From CAVQGZ01 sp963712175 (GTDB lineage Bacteria > Actinomycetota > Actinomycetes > Jiangellales > Jiangellaceae): DNA of 64,000 nucleotides. Under the pieces are notes generated by a model, which was not told where the DNA came from, made no database searches, and was given only the letters and a program-made list of their open reading frames with translations. This document shows positions 1 through 8,790 of the stretch, piece by piece; position 1 is the first letter of the stretch, and the number at the start of each line of letters is the position of its first letter. The translations under genes were made by a program, and so were the position numbers. Where the stretch lies: contig CAVQGZ010000004.1 of assembly GCA_963712175.1 (NCBI GenBank), positions 620,001 to 684,000 of the forward strand, read 5' to 3'.

Positions 1-2
1 GC

Positions 3-194
3 GTGGCGGGTCCAGACCCGGTCGAGGACCACCCTGCCGGGTCGGTCGTCGTGGCGGTGAGCGGGCCGAGGGGCACCAGCGTTCGGGCCCTCGAGCTGCC
101 GGGAGGACGGGAACGCGTGCGTCGGCTGACGACAGCGCATGTGCTGAACGACCTGCGCATGACGCTGGACGGTGGGAATCCGGACTCGCTCTGA
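3..194 (+). CDS. cinA: CinA-family protein, C-terminal end (partial)
   Basis: The window opens inside this gene; only about 63 C-terminal residues are present. The segment reading VAVSGPRGT, then LPGGRERVRR and TAHVLNDLR matches the end of the CinA C-terminal domain, the nicotinamide-nucleotide amidohydrolase (PncC-type) fold that converts NMN to nicotinate mononucleotide in pyridine nucleotide salvage. The family assignment rests on this tail and on the next gene: in actinobacteria cinA is commonly followed by the ClgR-type regulator seen here. The true start lies outside the window. The active-site region is not visible, so catalytic competence cannot be judged. Confidence 0.7.
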   Translation: MAGPDPVEDHPAGSVVVAVSGPRGTSVRALELPGGRERVRRLTTAHVLNDLRMTLDGGNPDSL

Positions 195-255
195 ATCGTT
201 AGGTCAGTGCGCTCCCAAGCCGCCTGTGGAGCCGGACAGGAGTAGCGTGGGTTCC

Positions 256-666
256 ATGGCAGCACCGAGCAGCCGGGCCGAGCGAGCCCAGGTGGAGTCG
301 CGTCAGCCTACGGTCGTGCGCCGGGAGGCCTCCGTCGTCCTGATGCGACGCCTGCTGGGTGACGTGCTGCGCAGGCGACGCACCGCCCAGGGCAGGACGC
401 TTCGCGAGGTCGCCGCGTCGGCTCGGGTCAGCCTGGGATACCTCTCCGAGGTGGAGCGGGGGCGCAAGGAGGCGAGCAGCGAGCTGTTGGCCGCGATCTG
501 CTCGGCGTTGGGCCTGCCCATGTCCGCCGTGATGCGCGAGGTGAGCGACGAGCTCGCCCGGGCAGAGGCCGCGGCGGTGGGTGCGCTGAGTGCGCGCGAC
601 TCCTCGTCTCGTCCTCGTCCCACCCGCAGCGACCTGGAGGTCGCCGGGTCGTTCGCCCACTCCTGA
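256..666 (+). CDS. clgR: ClgR-like XRE-family transcriptional regulator
   Basis: A 136-aa DNA-binding protein. The helix-turn-helix lies near residues 35-95, with the segment TLREVAASARVSLGYLSEVE followed by RGRKEASSELL, which is close to the ClgR family signature. ClgR proteins activate clp protease and stress genes in actinobacteria, and the acidic/alanine-rich region after the helix-turn-helix is normal for them. The gene follows cinA, the usual neighbourhood. Start choice is open: an AGGAG at 238-242 sits 4 nt before an in-frame GTG at 247 and 13 nt before the ATG at 256; I use the ATG, and either gives the same domain. The family assignment is firm; the target genes are inferred only. 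Confidence 0.8.
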   Translation: MAAPSSRAERAQVESRQPTVVRREASVVLMRRLLGDVLRRRRTAQGRTLREVAASARVSLGYLSEVERGRKEASSELLAAICSALGLPMSAVMREVSDELARAEAAAVGALSARDSSSRPRPTRSDLEVAGSFAHS

Positions 667-734
667 ACGATCCGCTCCGGCCCACGGACGCCCTTGAGCA
701 GCACCGCTGGATGTTCCAAGCGCAGGCCTGACCC

Positions 735-1586
735 TCAGGGCCGGCGACGCGGCCGTCGCGCCGGCGGTGGTCCGAGTAGGTCGTGAACTGGTCGGGTCGG
801 CGGCGCTGGCCCTCGCTGGCACACCGGGCACCAGTAGGTGATCCGTTGCCGAGCAGCCGGCCCCTGCAGCGCCGTCGAGATCGTGCTCGAGCAGCGCAGG
901 CAGGTTCGGCGCTCGAACACCCAGTGCTGTCGGTGCTGACCGGACTGCCCGGTCGTGATCTGCTCGACGCGTTCGCGGTTGGTCATCAGCATCAGGTGGG
1001 CAAGGTTCGCCAGCCGGTCCACATCGGGAACCTCGCCCACGGGGGTCCAGGGCGTGACGCCGACGAGGAAGCACAGCTCAGTGCGGTAGAGGTTGCCGAG
1101 ACCGGCCATGACGCGTTGGTCGAGCAGGGCCTGGCCGATCTCTCGCGTGGGCTCGGCGAGCAGGCGGCGGACCGCCTCCGCAGGCTCCCAGTCCGGGCCC
1201 AGCAGGTCAGGGCCGAGGTGGCCGACCACCGAGCGCTCGGCACGGGTGGGGATGAGGTCGACGACCGGCAGCCGGTACCCAACGGCCTCGTTCCTCGACG
1301 TCGTCAACACGGCTCGGACCTGCCACGAGGGTCCTCCCCGCCATCGTTCGCCGCGTCGGTACACGTGCCAGGACCCGTCCATCCGCAGATGGGTGTGCAG
1401 CGTCATGTCGTCACTGAGGCGGGCGAGAAGGTGCTTGCCGCGGCTGCGGACGTCCAGCACGGTACGACCAGCGAGGTCGACCTCGCCGTAGCGAGGAACG
1501 CGCAGCTCGCCCCGCACCAGGCTGGCTCCCGCCAGCGCAGCATCGAGGCGGCGAGCGGCCAGCCAGACGGTGTCTCCTTCGGGCAC
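735..1586 (-). CDS. nei: Fpg/Nei-family DNA glycosylase (Nei2-like)
   Basis: A 283-aa base-excision repair glycosylase/AP lyase. The start is the GTG at 1586 because family members begin Met-Pro-Glu-Gly-Asp, with Pro2 the catalytic imino nucleophile after Met removal and Glu3 the proton donor; here the residues are V(M)PEGDTVW. The helix-two-turn-helix region has GLGNLYRTELCF, and the C-terminus has a four-cysteine zinc finger (CLRC and CPVC, about 20 residues apart). A longer in-frame upstream extension exists but would bury the N-terminal nucleophile, so I reject it. It is transcribed divergently from the ROK regulator. The closest group appears to be actinobacterial Nei2, which removes oxidised pyrimidines; substrate range is inferred. 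Confidence 0.88.
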   Translation of the reverse strand: MPEGDTVWLAARRLDAALAGASLVRGELRVPRYGEVDLAGRTVLDVRSRGKHLLARLSDDMTLHTHLRMDGSWHVYRRGERWRGGPSWQVRAVLTTSRNEAVGYRLPVVDLIPTRAERSVVGHLGPDLLGPDWEPAEAVRRLLAEPTREIGQALLDQRVMAGLGNLYRTELCFLVGVTPWTPVGEVPDVDRLANLAHLMLMTNRERVEQITTGQSGQHRQHWVFERRTCLRCSSTISTALQGPAARQRITYWCPVCQRGPAPPTRPVHDLLGPPPARRPRRRP

Positions 1587-1619
1587 CTGCCCCATGCTGC
1601 CGGGGATTGCCAGGACGGG

Positions 1620-1671
1620 CATCGCCGGGTACCTTTCCAGTAAGATTCTTTTGTAATTGGAGCGACCGCGG
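1620..1671. promoter_or_regulatory. AT-rich spacer with short palindrome, possible ROK operator
   Basis: The spacer between the divergent glycosylase and ROK genes is unusually A/T-rich for this genome. It contains AAGATTCTT at 1642-1650, a 9-bp palindrome apart from its centre, just upstream of the ROK Shine-Dalgarno (GGAG at 1659-1662). ROK repressors often autoregulate through A/T-rich palindromes, so this is a candidate operator. That role is inference. Confidence 0.3.
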
Positions 1672-2880
1672 ATGGCCAAGGTGACGACCCAGCCGGGCGT
1701 ACCCAGCCTGCTGCGTGTCCTCAACGACCGCAGCACGCTCGAGCTGCTCCTGACCGATGGTGCGATCACGCGGGCCGAGCTGGGCAGGCGTACCGGGCTG
1801 TCGCGTGTCACGGCATCTCAGTCGCTCAGCCGACTGCAGGCCCGGGGCCTGGTCGAGGTCATCGGCAGTCGGTCCGCGGGCCGAGGCCCCAATGCCGAGG
1901 TGTACGCCGTTCGTGACCACATCGGCCGAGCTCTGGGGCTCGAGCTGCGGGCATCCGGCGTGGGCGTCACGCTGTCCTCGGTCACTGGAGACACCGTCGG
2001 GCGCAAGTGGGCTGCCGGCGACGGTGGGGACGTCGTCGACCTGGCCGCCAGCACCGTTGCGGACGTGCTCGACGCAGCAGGCGTCGAGCCGGTCGAGGTG
2101 CGATCGGCGGTTGTCGGCGTACCCGGCGTCGTCGATCCCAATCGGGGGGACGTGGCCTTCTCCTACGACTTGCCGCACGCCGATGTGGGGGTGCGCGAGG
2201 TTCTGCGTGACCGCCTGGGGCTGTCGGTGACGGTGGAGAACGACGTCAACCTCGCGGCTGTCGCCGAGAACCGGCTGGGCGCGGCTCGCGGCGAGTCCGA
2301 CTTCGTCCTCGTCTGGGTCGGAGCTGGTGTCGGACTGGCCGTTACGGTGGGCGGCCGCCTGCACCGTGGTGCGACCGGCGCCGCCGGGGAGATCGGCTAC
2401 CTGCCTGTTCCCGGCGTCCCCTTGCCCGAACGGGTGGACCACGTCAGCCAGGGGTCGTTCCAGCGGCTCGTCGGTACCGCCGCACTGGCTGTTCTTGCCG
2501 AGCAGCACGGGCTGGCGCTCCCGCAGCCGCGTGACGCTGCGGCGGTCGCATCGGCCGTGGCTCACTCCGCCGGGGGCGGCCACGATGCCTTTCTGCAAGA
2601 GGTTGCGCGGCGGATCGCCCTGGGCGTCGCCGCGGTCTGCACGGTGCTCGATCCCGGTCTGGTCGTGCTCGCCGGCGAGACGGGCCTCGCCGGTGCGGAC
2701 GCGCTCGCCGCTGCGGTGAGTGAGCAGGTGGCGAGGCTCGCGCCGGTGCACCCGCACGTCGTCGTGTCCGAGGTCGGCGAGAGCGCCGTGCTCGAGGGCG
2801 CCACGCTGCGCGCGGTCCGCTCGGCACGGCAGGCTCTCCTTGCCGAGCTGGACGAGGGTGGCGACGTCGCCGATGCGTGA
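1672..2880 (+). CDS. ROK-family transcriptional regulator
   Basis: A 402-aa protein with an N-terminal winged helix-turn-helix (about residues 20-75: ITRAELGRRTGLSRVTASQSL) joined to a ROK sugar-kinase-like domain. The second domain shows VENDVNLAAVAE, GAGVGLAVTVGG and GAAGEIGY, typical of the family. The CXCGXXGC zinc motif of many ROK proteins is not evident; the corresponding region reads LPVPGVPLPE, as in several actinobacterial ROK regulators. The ATG at 1672 has GGAG nine bases upstream and is preferred over the TTG at 1657. The gene overlaps the following flavin reductase by 8 bp, implying co-translation. The effector is unknown; sugars or sugar phosphates are typical for the family. 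Confidence 0.85.
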   Translation: MAKVTTQPGVPSLLRVLNDRSTLELLLTDGAITRAELGRRTGLSRVTASQSLSRLQARGLVEVIGSRSAGRGPNAEVYAVRDHIGRALGLELRASGVGVTLSSVTGDTVGRKWAAGDGGDVVDLAASTVADVLDAAGVEPVEVRSAVVGVPGVVDPNRGDVAFSYDLPHADVGVREVLRDRLGLSVTVENDVNLAAVAENRLGAARGESDFVLVWVGAGVGLAVTVGGRLHRGATGAAGEIGYLPVPGVPLPERVDHVSQGSFQRLVGTAALAVLAEQHGLALPQPRDAAAVASAVAHSAGGGHDAFLQEVARRIALGVAAVCTVLDPGLVVLAGETGLAGADALAAAVSEQVARLAPVHPHVVVSEVGESAVLEGATLRAVRSARQALLAELDEGGDVADA

Positions 2881-3406
2881 GGACGATCTCGCCACGGAGT
2901 CGTCCCCGGTCGACCTGCGTCGGGCCATGGCTCACCTGGCCTCGGGGGTGTCACTCCTGGCGACCCGCGACGTCGTCGGGCGTGACTGTGGACTGACGGT
3001 CACCTCGCTGGTGTCTCTGTCGCTGTCACCACCGTTGTGTCTCGTCGCGGTCAAGAGAGGCGGCTTCCTGCACGATGCGCTGGAGGTAGCCGACGGATGG
3101 GCCGTGACGATGCTTGCTGCCGACCAGGTCGCACTCGCTGCCTATGCCGCTCGACATCGGTACCCAAGCGACACCGACGACTTCTCCGGGTACCCCCACC
3201 GTCGCGGGTCAGCCAGCGGAGCCCTGTACTTCACCGGGGGAGTGGCCGCGATCGAGTGCTTGCCGCACCAGCTCATCGACGGTGGCGACCACACCATCGC
3301 AGTGGGACGAGTCGTGAGCATCGCGACCGACTGTGTCGGCGACGGCCCGCTTCTCTACCACGAGCGCAGGTACCACGGGCTGGGCTCCGTGGTCAGTGAC
3401 CGCTGA
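2873..3406 (+). CDS. Flavin reductase family protein
   Basis: A 177-aa protein with the split-barrel FMN-binding flavin reductase fold: LRRAMAHLASGVSLLA at the N-terminus, LTVTSLVSLSLSPPLCLVAV in the middle, and IECLPHQLIDGGDHTIAVGRV near the end, where the GDH motif of the family is seen. Such proteins reduce free FMN or FAD with NAD(P)H, usually for a two-component monooxygenase, or act as flavin-binding oxidoreductases. The ATG lies inside the end of the ROK regulator gene (8-bp overlap), so the two are probably co-expressed. No monooxygenase partner is visible nearby, and the 3' neighbour is convergent. Confidence 0.85.
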   Translation: MREDDLATESSPVDLRRAMAHLASGVSLLATRDVVGRDCGLTVTSLVSLSLSPPLCLVAVKRGGFLHDALEVADGWAVTMLAADQVALAAYAARHRYPSDTDDFSGYPHRRGSASGALYFTGGVAAIECLPHQLIDGGDHTIAVGRVVSIATDCVGDGPLLYHERRYHGLGSVVSDR

Positions 3407-3415
3407 GCCGGTGCG

Positions 3416-3589
3416 TCAGGCGGCGCGCACCCTCATGAGCATCTCTGCGGCCACCTCTTTGAGCTCGCTGCCGTACTTGCGGTGAGCGTCGGTGGCGTTC
3501 TCGATGATCTCGAGCTCGTCCGCGACGCGGTAGAGCAGGTCGGCGAACGACTGAACCTCATTCGTGCTGAACGTGACGGTCGTCGGCAT
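3416..3589 (-). CDS. Small conserved-looking protein, 57 aa
   Basis: A short gene of 58 codons beginning MPTTVTFSTNEVQSFADLLY and ending MRVRAA. It has a near-perfect Shine-Dalgarno, AGGAGGT, ending about 4 nt before the ATG on the minus strand, which is strong evidence that it is translated. It is charged and probably all-helical (ADELEIIENATDAHRKYGSELKEV), without a membrane segment or signal peptide. It lies between the flavin reductase gene (convergent, 9-bp gap) and lhr (same strand, upstream). I do not recognise a family; a helical dimer of the small actinobacterial soluble-protein type is a guess. Confidence 0.7.
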   Translation of the reverse strand: MPTTVTFSTNEVQSFADLLYRVADELEIIENATDAHRKYGSELKEVAAEMLMRVRAA

Positions 3590-3677
3590 GCGACACCTCC
3601 TAGGGTTCTCACACCCAGAGTCCTCCCCTGCAGGCCATCACGCCAGGGGCCTCGTGCTCCGGGTGAACCGGCGGGCC

Positions 3678-6600
3678 CTACCTCGTCGAGGGGTCCGGGC
3701 GAAGTCGGAGCCCGCGGGGGGTGAGGTGGAAGCCGGCGGATCCGAGGGCCTCGGCCACCGGGCCGGCCATGGCGGACTCGCCGTCGGCACGCTGCACCGT
3801 GACGCGACCCAGCGCACCCTCGCGAACGGTTCGCGCGAGGGCGCCGGCTGCCACCCGGAGCACCTGCGTGTCGTCGGTGAAGGACAACAGGCTGCGCCCG
3901 CCTCGCTCGACGAACAGGGCCAGCGCACCGTCGGCCAGCACGACGACGGCGCCCGCCTTCCGTCCGGGTCGGTGCCCGGGCGAGGTCGGCTCCGGCCACG
4001 GCAGGGCCGCGCCGTAGGGGTTCGCCGGGTCGGCGGCGCTGAGCACCACCGTTCCCTCGGGCAGCGCGGCATGGTCCACCTCGGCGAAGCGGCGGAGCCG
4101 GTCGACCGCACCCGGGAGCGAGAACTGGGCGCCACCCAGCCCGTCGACGGTGTAGCCGCGTCGTGCGCGGCCGGACTCCTCGGCGCTCGCCAGCACCCGG
4201 TAGGTGGCGGCGAACCCTCCGGGCACGCGCTCGGACGCGACCGCGCCGCGAGTCAGCACGCCGTGGCGCTCGAGCATCAGCTGCGCCCACGCGTGTGCGC
4301 GCACTGTCGGGTCGTCGTCCACGGGAGCCAGCCCCGACCACCGTCCCGACAAGCCGACCGGCGCGCGGGGTCGCGCTGGACGACTCGCCTGGGCACCGAA
4401 CCGCGACCGGCCCGATGGCCGCCCGGAGCGTGACCGCACGGGGGCGGCTCTGGCACGACCCGCCGGCCCTCGAGAGCCGAGCCGTGCTCGTAGCGGGGCA
4501 AGGGTGTCGTTGGTGACCAACCCCGACCACACGAGGTCCCACAGCGCCTGTTCGACGTCCTCTGCCGGCGCGTCCAGCTCGTCCACGAGTGTCCGGAAGA
4601 ACTGCCCGCCGCCCACGTCGAGGCGGCGAGCCAGCCGGGCCGCGACGGTGTCGTGGTCGTGCAGGGCATCCAGCGTCGCGGGCGTGGGCAGCGTCAGCGC
4701 GGCATCCTCGGCCAGGTGCAGGGACACCCAGCCGTCACCGCCCGGCAGACTGCCGTGCCCGGACCAGAGGATCTCGCCTGCTGACGTCAGCTCGTCCAGC
4801 CACGCCGGCTGGTAGCCGTCGATGCGGCTGGCGAGGACGAGCGGCTCGAGAGCACTGACCGCAACCGGGTACCCGGCGAGCTGCTCGACAACCTCGACCA
4901 CACCGGACGGGCCGCGCAGCCGCGAGCCGACGTGCTGCCAGGCAGGCAGGAAGCGTCCAAGGGCTGCCTGCGCGACCGGCTCAGCCTCCTGTCGTAGTGC
5001 CGCCACGGATCGACGACGCAGGAGGCGCAGAACGTCCGGGTCGCACCACTCGGTGCCCGTCCGTCCGGGGCGGAACTCACCCTCGGTGAGACGTCCCCGT
5101 GCTGCCAGGGAGCCCAGCACGTCACGGGCGACCGCCGTGCCGATCCCGAGCCGTGCCGCGACGTCGGCCACCGAGAAAGGCGTGTGCCGCCGCGCGTAGC
5201 GCGACACGAGGTCGGTCAAGGGGTCGGGTACGGGTTCGAGGAAGGCCTCGGGGATCCCCACCGGGAGGGCGCACCCGAGCCCGTCGCGCAACCGCGCCGC
5301 GTCCTCGACGGCGGCCCAGCGTTCCTGCCCGGCGACGCGAACGCTGATGACTCGCCGAGCTGCTGCCAGAGTCGTCGTCGCGGGCTCGGCCAGCACCGGG
5401 TCGGCGCAGCGGGCCCGGATCTCGTCGGTGGACAACGGACCCAGCAGACGGAGCAGGTCGGCAACGGCCTCAGCGTCACGAGCCTGCCGCTGCCCAGCCG
5501 TGCGTTGCAGCTCGTTCTCGGTCTGCTCGATGACGGCCTCGTCGAGGAGCTCGCGTAGCTCGGCGCGGCCGAGGAGCTCAGCAAGCAGGGACGCGTCGAG
5601 CGTCAACGCCTGCGCCCGACGCTCTGCCAGGGGTGAGTCGCCCTCGTACATGAAGGCCGCGACGTAGCCGAAGAGCAGGGAGCGCGCGAACGGGGAGGGC
5701 TCGGGGGTCTCGACCTCCACGACGCGGATCTCGCCGCTGCTGATGGCCGTCGCGATCTCGCTGAGGGCCGGCATGTCGTAGACGTCCTGCAGGCACTCGC
5801 GCATCGTCTCCAGCAGGATGGGGAACGTCCCGTACTGTGCGGCCACCGTCAGGAGCTGGGCCGAGCGCTGGCGTTGCTGCCACAACGGTGAGCGACGCCC
5901 GGGGTCGCGGCGCGGGAGGAGCAGTGCACGGGCGGCGCACTCGCGGAACCGGGAGGCGAACAGCGCCGAGCCGCCGACCTCGGCGGTCACACGCGTCTCG
6001 ATGTCGTCCGGGTCGAGGAGGACGAGCTCGGCGCTCGGGGGGCCGTCAGCATCTGATGAGGCTGACCCCGGGGTGCGCGGCTGGTTCCAGGGGTCGCTGA
6101 ACGTGTCCGGCACGCGAAAGACCATGCCGTCGTCGGAGTGGGCGGCCGCGACGTCCACTCCGTAGTGCTCGCGCAGTCGAGCACCGACGGCAAGCGCCCA
6201 CGGTGCGTGCACCCGGGCACCGAACGGGGTGTGCACGACCAGGCGCCAGTCGCCCAGCTCGTCGCGAAAGCGCTCCACGAGGACGGTGCGGTCGTCCGGC
6301 ACGCACCCGGTCGCGTCGGTCTGCTCCTGCAGGTAGTCGACCAGGTTGCGTGCCGCGCGTTCGTCCAGGCCGGCCTCAGCGGCACGCTCGAGGGCTCGGG
6401 CGCGGCTCGACGAGCTGACCTGGCGGACGAAGGCCCCGAGCGCTCGGCCCATCTCGGCCGGACGACCGACGCTGTCACCGTGCCAGTAGGGCAGCCGACC
6501 GGGCTGACCCGGTGCCGGCGAGACGAGCACACGGTCGTGGGTGATGTCCTCGATACGCCACGAGGTCGCCCCCAGGGCGAAGACGTCACCGACCCGCGAC

Positions 6601-8291
6601 TCGTACACCATCTCCTCGTCGAGCTCGCCCACCCGCGAACCGCGTTCTCCGACCATGTGGACGCCGAAGAGCCCGCGGTCCGGAATGGTCCCTCCGCTCG
6701 TGACGGCCAGGCGCTGGGCCCCCGGGCGGCCGGCCAGGGTGCCGGCGACCCGGTCCCAGACGATCCGGGGTCGCAGCTCGGCGAACTCGTCGCTCGGGTA
6801 GCGACCGGACAGCATGTCCAAGACGCCGTCGAAGGCGGACTGCGGCAGCGCGCTGTACGGGTGGGCCCGGCGCACGAGCGCCAGCAGGTCGTCGACCTGC
6901 CAGTCGTCCATGGCCACCATCGCCACCACCTGCTGGGCCAGGACGTCCAGGGGGTTCTGGGGAACCGACAGCGCCTCGATCCGACCCGTGCGCATGCCCT
7001 CCACGGCGACGGCACTCGCGACCAGGTCGCCGCGGAACTTGGGGAAGATGACGCCGCGGGAGACCGCACCGACCTGGTGACCGGCGCGACCGACGCGTTG
7101 CAGCCCGCTGGCTACCGACGGAGGAGCCTCGACCTGGACGACGAGGTCGATCGCCCCCATGTCGATGCCGAGCTCGAGGCTCGAGGTGGCGACGACTGCA
7201 GGCAGCCGGCCCGACTTGAGGTCGTCCTCGATCAGCGCGCGCTGCTCCTTGCTGACAGAGCCGTGGTGCGCCCGCGCGACGAGCGGCGCCGAGGGCTCGA
7301 CCCCGGCCGTGCTCGGTGACTGGGCAGAAAGCTGCGCGGGAGGTCGCGGTGGCACCTCGGTCCCGGTGGCACCGGTTTGTTCGGCGGCCGCTTCGTTCAG
7401 CCGAGCTGTGAGGCGCTCGGCCAGGCGACGTGAGTTGGCGAACACCAGAGTGCTGTGGTGCTGCTGCACCAGTCCGAGCACGCGCTCCTCGACGTGCGGC
7501 CAGATCGACGAGCGCTGCTCGGGGCCGGCCGCGGAGCCCGACACGTCGCCCTGAGCCGAGCCGAGCTCGGACATGTCATCGACCGGTACCTCGACTCGAA
7601 GGTCGAAACGCTTGTCCGACGGTGGCTGCACAACGTTGACAGCCCGGCCGCCGGACAGGAACGCCGCGACCTCGTCCACGGGCCGAACGGTGGCCGACAG
7701 GCCGATGCGCTGGGCGGGCGTGGCAAGTCGGGCATCGAGCCGTTCGAGGCTCAGGGCGAGGTGTGCTCCTCGCTTGGTGCCGGCAACGGCATGGACCTCG
7801 TCCACGATGACCGTCTCGATCCCGGACAGCGCATCCCGGGCCTTCGACGTCAGCAGCAGGAAGAGCGACTCCGGGGTCGTGATGAGGATGTCGGAGGGTC
7901 GACGGGCGAAGCGTCGCCGTTCGTCGGCCGGCGTGTCACCGGAGCGCATGGCGACACTGACGTCGGGCTCGGGCAGGCCGAGTCGCCGGGCAGCGTGGGC
8001 GATGCCGGTCATCGGTGAGCGCAGGTTGCGTCCGACGTCGACGGCCAGGGCCTTGAGCGGCGACACGTACAGGACACGGCAGCGCCGCATCGGGTCGGCC
8101 GGCACCTCGGCCGAGGCCAGCTGGTCGAGAGCCCAGAGGAAGGCCGCGAGCGTCTTCCCCGACCCGGTGGGGGCGACGACGAGGGTGTGTCGGCCGTCGG
8201 CGATCGAGTCCCACGCCCCGAGCTGTGCGGGCGTGGGTTGTGCGAACGCACCGTCGAACCACTCCCGCGTCGCGGCGGAGAAACGGCTCAT
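3678..8291 (-). CDS. lhr: Lhr-type ATP-dependent DNA helicase
   Basis: A 1537-aa superfamily 2 helicase, the length expected for full Lhr. The RecA-like core has Walker A PTGSGKT at residues 41-47, the Walker B DEVH at 164-167, motif III SAT near 199-201, and the RAGHQ motif VI region (QRVGRAGHQVG). After the core come the winged-helix and Lhr core domains and a long C-terminal region containing the ARG-rich SRSGRPSGRSRFG linker. Lhr proteins translocate 3'-5' on single-stranded DNA and unwind DNA or RNA:DNA hybrids in repair. The ATG at 8291 is chosen because homologues begin just before the Q-motif-like FAQPTPAQ; longer in-frame sequence upstream runs through the divergent DUF3046/recA promoters and is not coding. 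Confidence 0.92.
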   Translation of the reverse strand: MSRFSAATREWFDGAFAQPTPAQLGAWDSIADGRHTLVVAPTGSGKTLAAFLWALDQLASAEVPADPMRRCRVLYVSPLKALAVDVGRNLRSPMTGIAHAARRLGLPEPDVSVAMRSGDTPADERRRFARRPSDILITTPESLFLLLTSKARDALSGIETVIVDEVHAVAGTKRGAHLALSLERLDARLATPAQRIGLSATVRPVDEVAAFLSGGRAVNVVQPPSDKRFDLRVEVPVDDMSELGSAQGDVSGSAAGPEQRSSIWPHVEERVLGLVQQHHSTLVFANSRRLAERLTARLNEAAAEQTGATGTEVPPRPPAQLSAQSPSTAGVEPSAPLVARAHHGSVSKEQRALIEDDLKSGRLPAVVATSSLELGIDMGAIDLVVQVEAPPSVASGLQRVGRAGHQVGAVSRGVIFPKFRGDLVASAVAVEGMRTGRIEALSVPQNPLDVLAQQVVAMVAMDDWQVDDLLALVRRAHPYSALPQSAFDGVLDMLSGRYPSDEFAELRPRIVWDRVAGTLAGRPGAQRLAVTSGGTIPDRGLFGVHMVGERGSRVGELDEEMVYESRVGDVFALGATSWRIEDITHDRVLVSPAPGQPGRLPYWHGDSVGRPAEMGRALGAFVRQVSSSSRARALERAAEAGLDERAARNLVDYLQEQTDATGCVPDDRTVLVERFRDELGDWRLVVHTPFGARVHAPWALAVGARLREHYGVDVAAAHSDDGMVFRVPDTFSDPWNQPRTPGSASSDADGPPSAELVLLDPDDIETRVTAEVGGSALFASRFRECAARALLLPRRDPGRRSPLWQQRQRSAQLLTVAAQYGTFPILLETMRECLQDVYDMPALSEIATAISSGEIRVVEVETPEPSPFARSLLFGYVAAFMYEGDSPLAERRAQALTLDASLLAELLGRAELRELLDEAVIEQTENELQRTAGQRQARDAEAVADLLRLLGPLSTDEIRARCADPVLAEPATTTLAAARRVISVRVAGQERWAAVEDAARLRDGLGCALPVGIPEAFLEPVPDPLTDLVSRYARRHTPFSVADVAARLGIGTAVARDVLGSLAARGRLTEGEFRPGRTGTEWCDPDVLRLLRRRSVAALRQEAEPVAQAALGRFLPAWQHVGSRLRGPSGVVEVVEQLAGYPVAVSALEPLVLASRIDGYQPAWLDELTSAGEILWSGHGSLPGGDGWVSLHLAEDAALTLPTPATLDALHDHDTVAARLARRLDVGGGQFFRTLVDELDAPAEDVEQALWDLVWSGLVTNDTLAPLRARLGSRGPAGRARAAPVRSRSGRPSGRSRFGAQASRPARPRAPVGLSGRWSGLAPVDDDPTVRAHAWAQLMLERHGVLTRGAVASERVPGGFAATYRVLASAEESGRARRGYTVDGLGGAQFSLPGAVDRLRRFAEVDHAALPEGTVVLSAADPANPYGAALPWPEPTSPGHRPGRKAGAVVVLADGALALFVERGGRSLLSFTDDTQVLRVAAGALARTVREGALGRVTVQRADGESAMAGPVAEALGSAGFHLTPRGLRLRPDPSTR

Positions 8292-8359
8292 CGTCGGCAC
8301 ACGTGCATCCTTGCCGCACCCTGCGACACATCCCAACCCGGGCCGCCCCGGTGTGCCCG

Positions 8360-8365
8360 CATACT
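8360..8365 (+). promoter_or_regulatory. -10 element of the DUF3046 gene (leaderless type)
   Basis: CATACT is followed by 6 nt and then the GTG start at 8372. With no Shine-Dalgarno present, transcription would start at or next to the start codon. Confidence 0.5.
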
Positions 8366-8371
8366 GGGCGC

Positions 8372-8566
8372 GTGCGCCACACAGAGTTCTGGGACCGGAT
8401 GAGCAGGCACCTCGGGCCTGGGTACGCCGAGTCGTGGGCGCAGGACCAGCACCTGGCCGATCTCGACGGGGCCACAGTGCGGCAGGCGCTGGACAACGGG
8501 ATGCAGCCCAAGCAGGTCTGGCATGCCGTCTGCGGGGCTCTCGACCTGCCGCCCGGGGAGCGCTGA
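8372..8566 (+). CDS. DUF3046 family protein
   Basis: A 64-aa acidic protein starting with a GTG at 8372: (M)RHTEFWDRM, then GPGYAESWAQDQHL and ending LPPGER. This matches the short DUF3046 family, found almost only in actinobacteria and usually encoded directly upstream of recA, exactly as here. The function is unknown. Conserved aromatic residues (FW, YAESWA) suggest a small helical interaction module. The start is supported by homologue ends and by the leaderless-type -10 six bases upstream. Confidence 0.85.
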   Translation: MRHTEFWDRMSRHLGPGYAESWAQDQHLADLDGATVRQALDNGMQPKQVWHAVCGALDLPPGER

Positions 8567-8630
8567 CGGTCCGACGGTCGGCCACGAGACCTGCGTCCAT
8601 CGACCGGCGATGTCGGCGTGTCTGCTGTTG

Positions 8631-8646
8631 TCGAACACGTGTTCGG
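8631..8646. promoter_or_regulatory. LexA-binding SOS box upstream of recA
   Basis: TCGAACACGTGTTCGG matches the actinobacterial/Bacillus-type SOS box CGAAC-N4-GTTCG perfectly in its ten core positions. It lies 145 bp upstream of the recA ATG, close to plausible promoter hexamers (TTGTCG at 8628, TACTGT at 8649), so LexA binding would block the promoter. Confidence 0.88.
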
Positions 8647-8790
8647 ACTACTGTCCCTATCGAGTCGGCACCGCGCGTGTCGTCCACAGACCCGGCCGGG
8701 TCCGGCTACGTGTCGGAGGGTCCGTCTACGGTCACGATCGACCAGCAACCGAGGGTCCGCCCAGGCCCGTGACAGACGAAGGTGGCAGAC

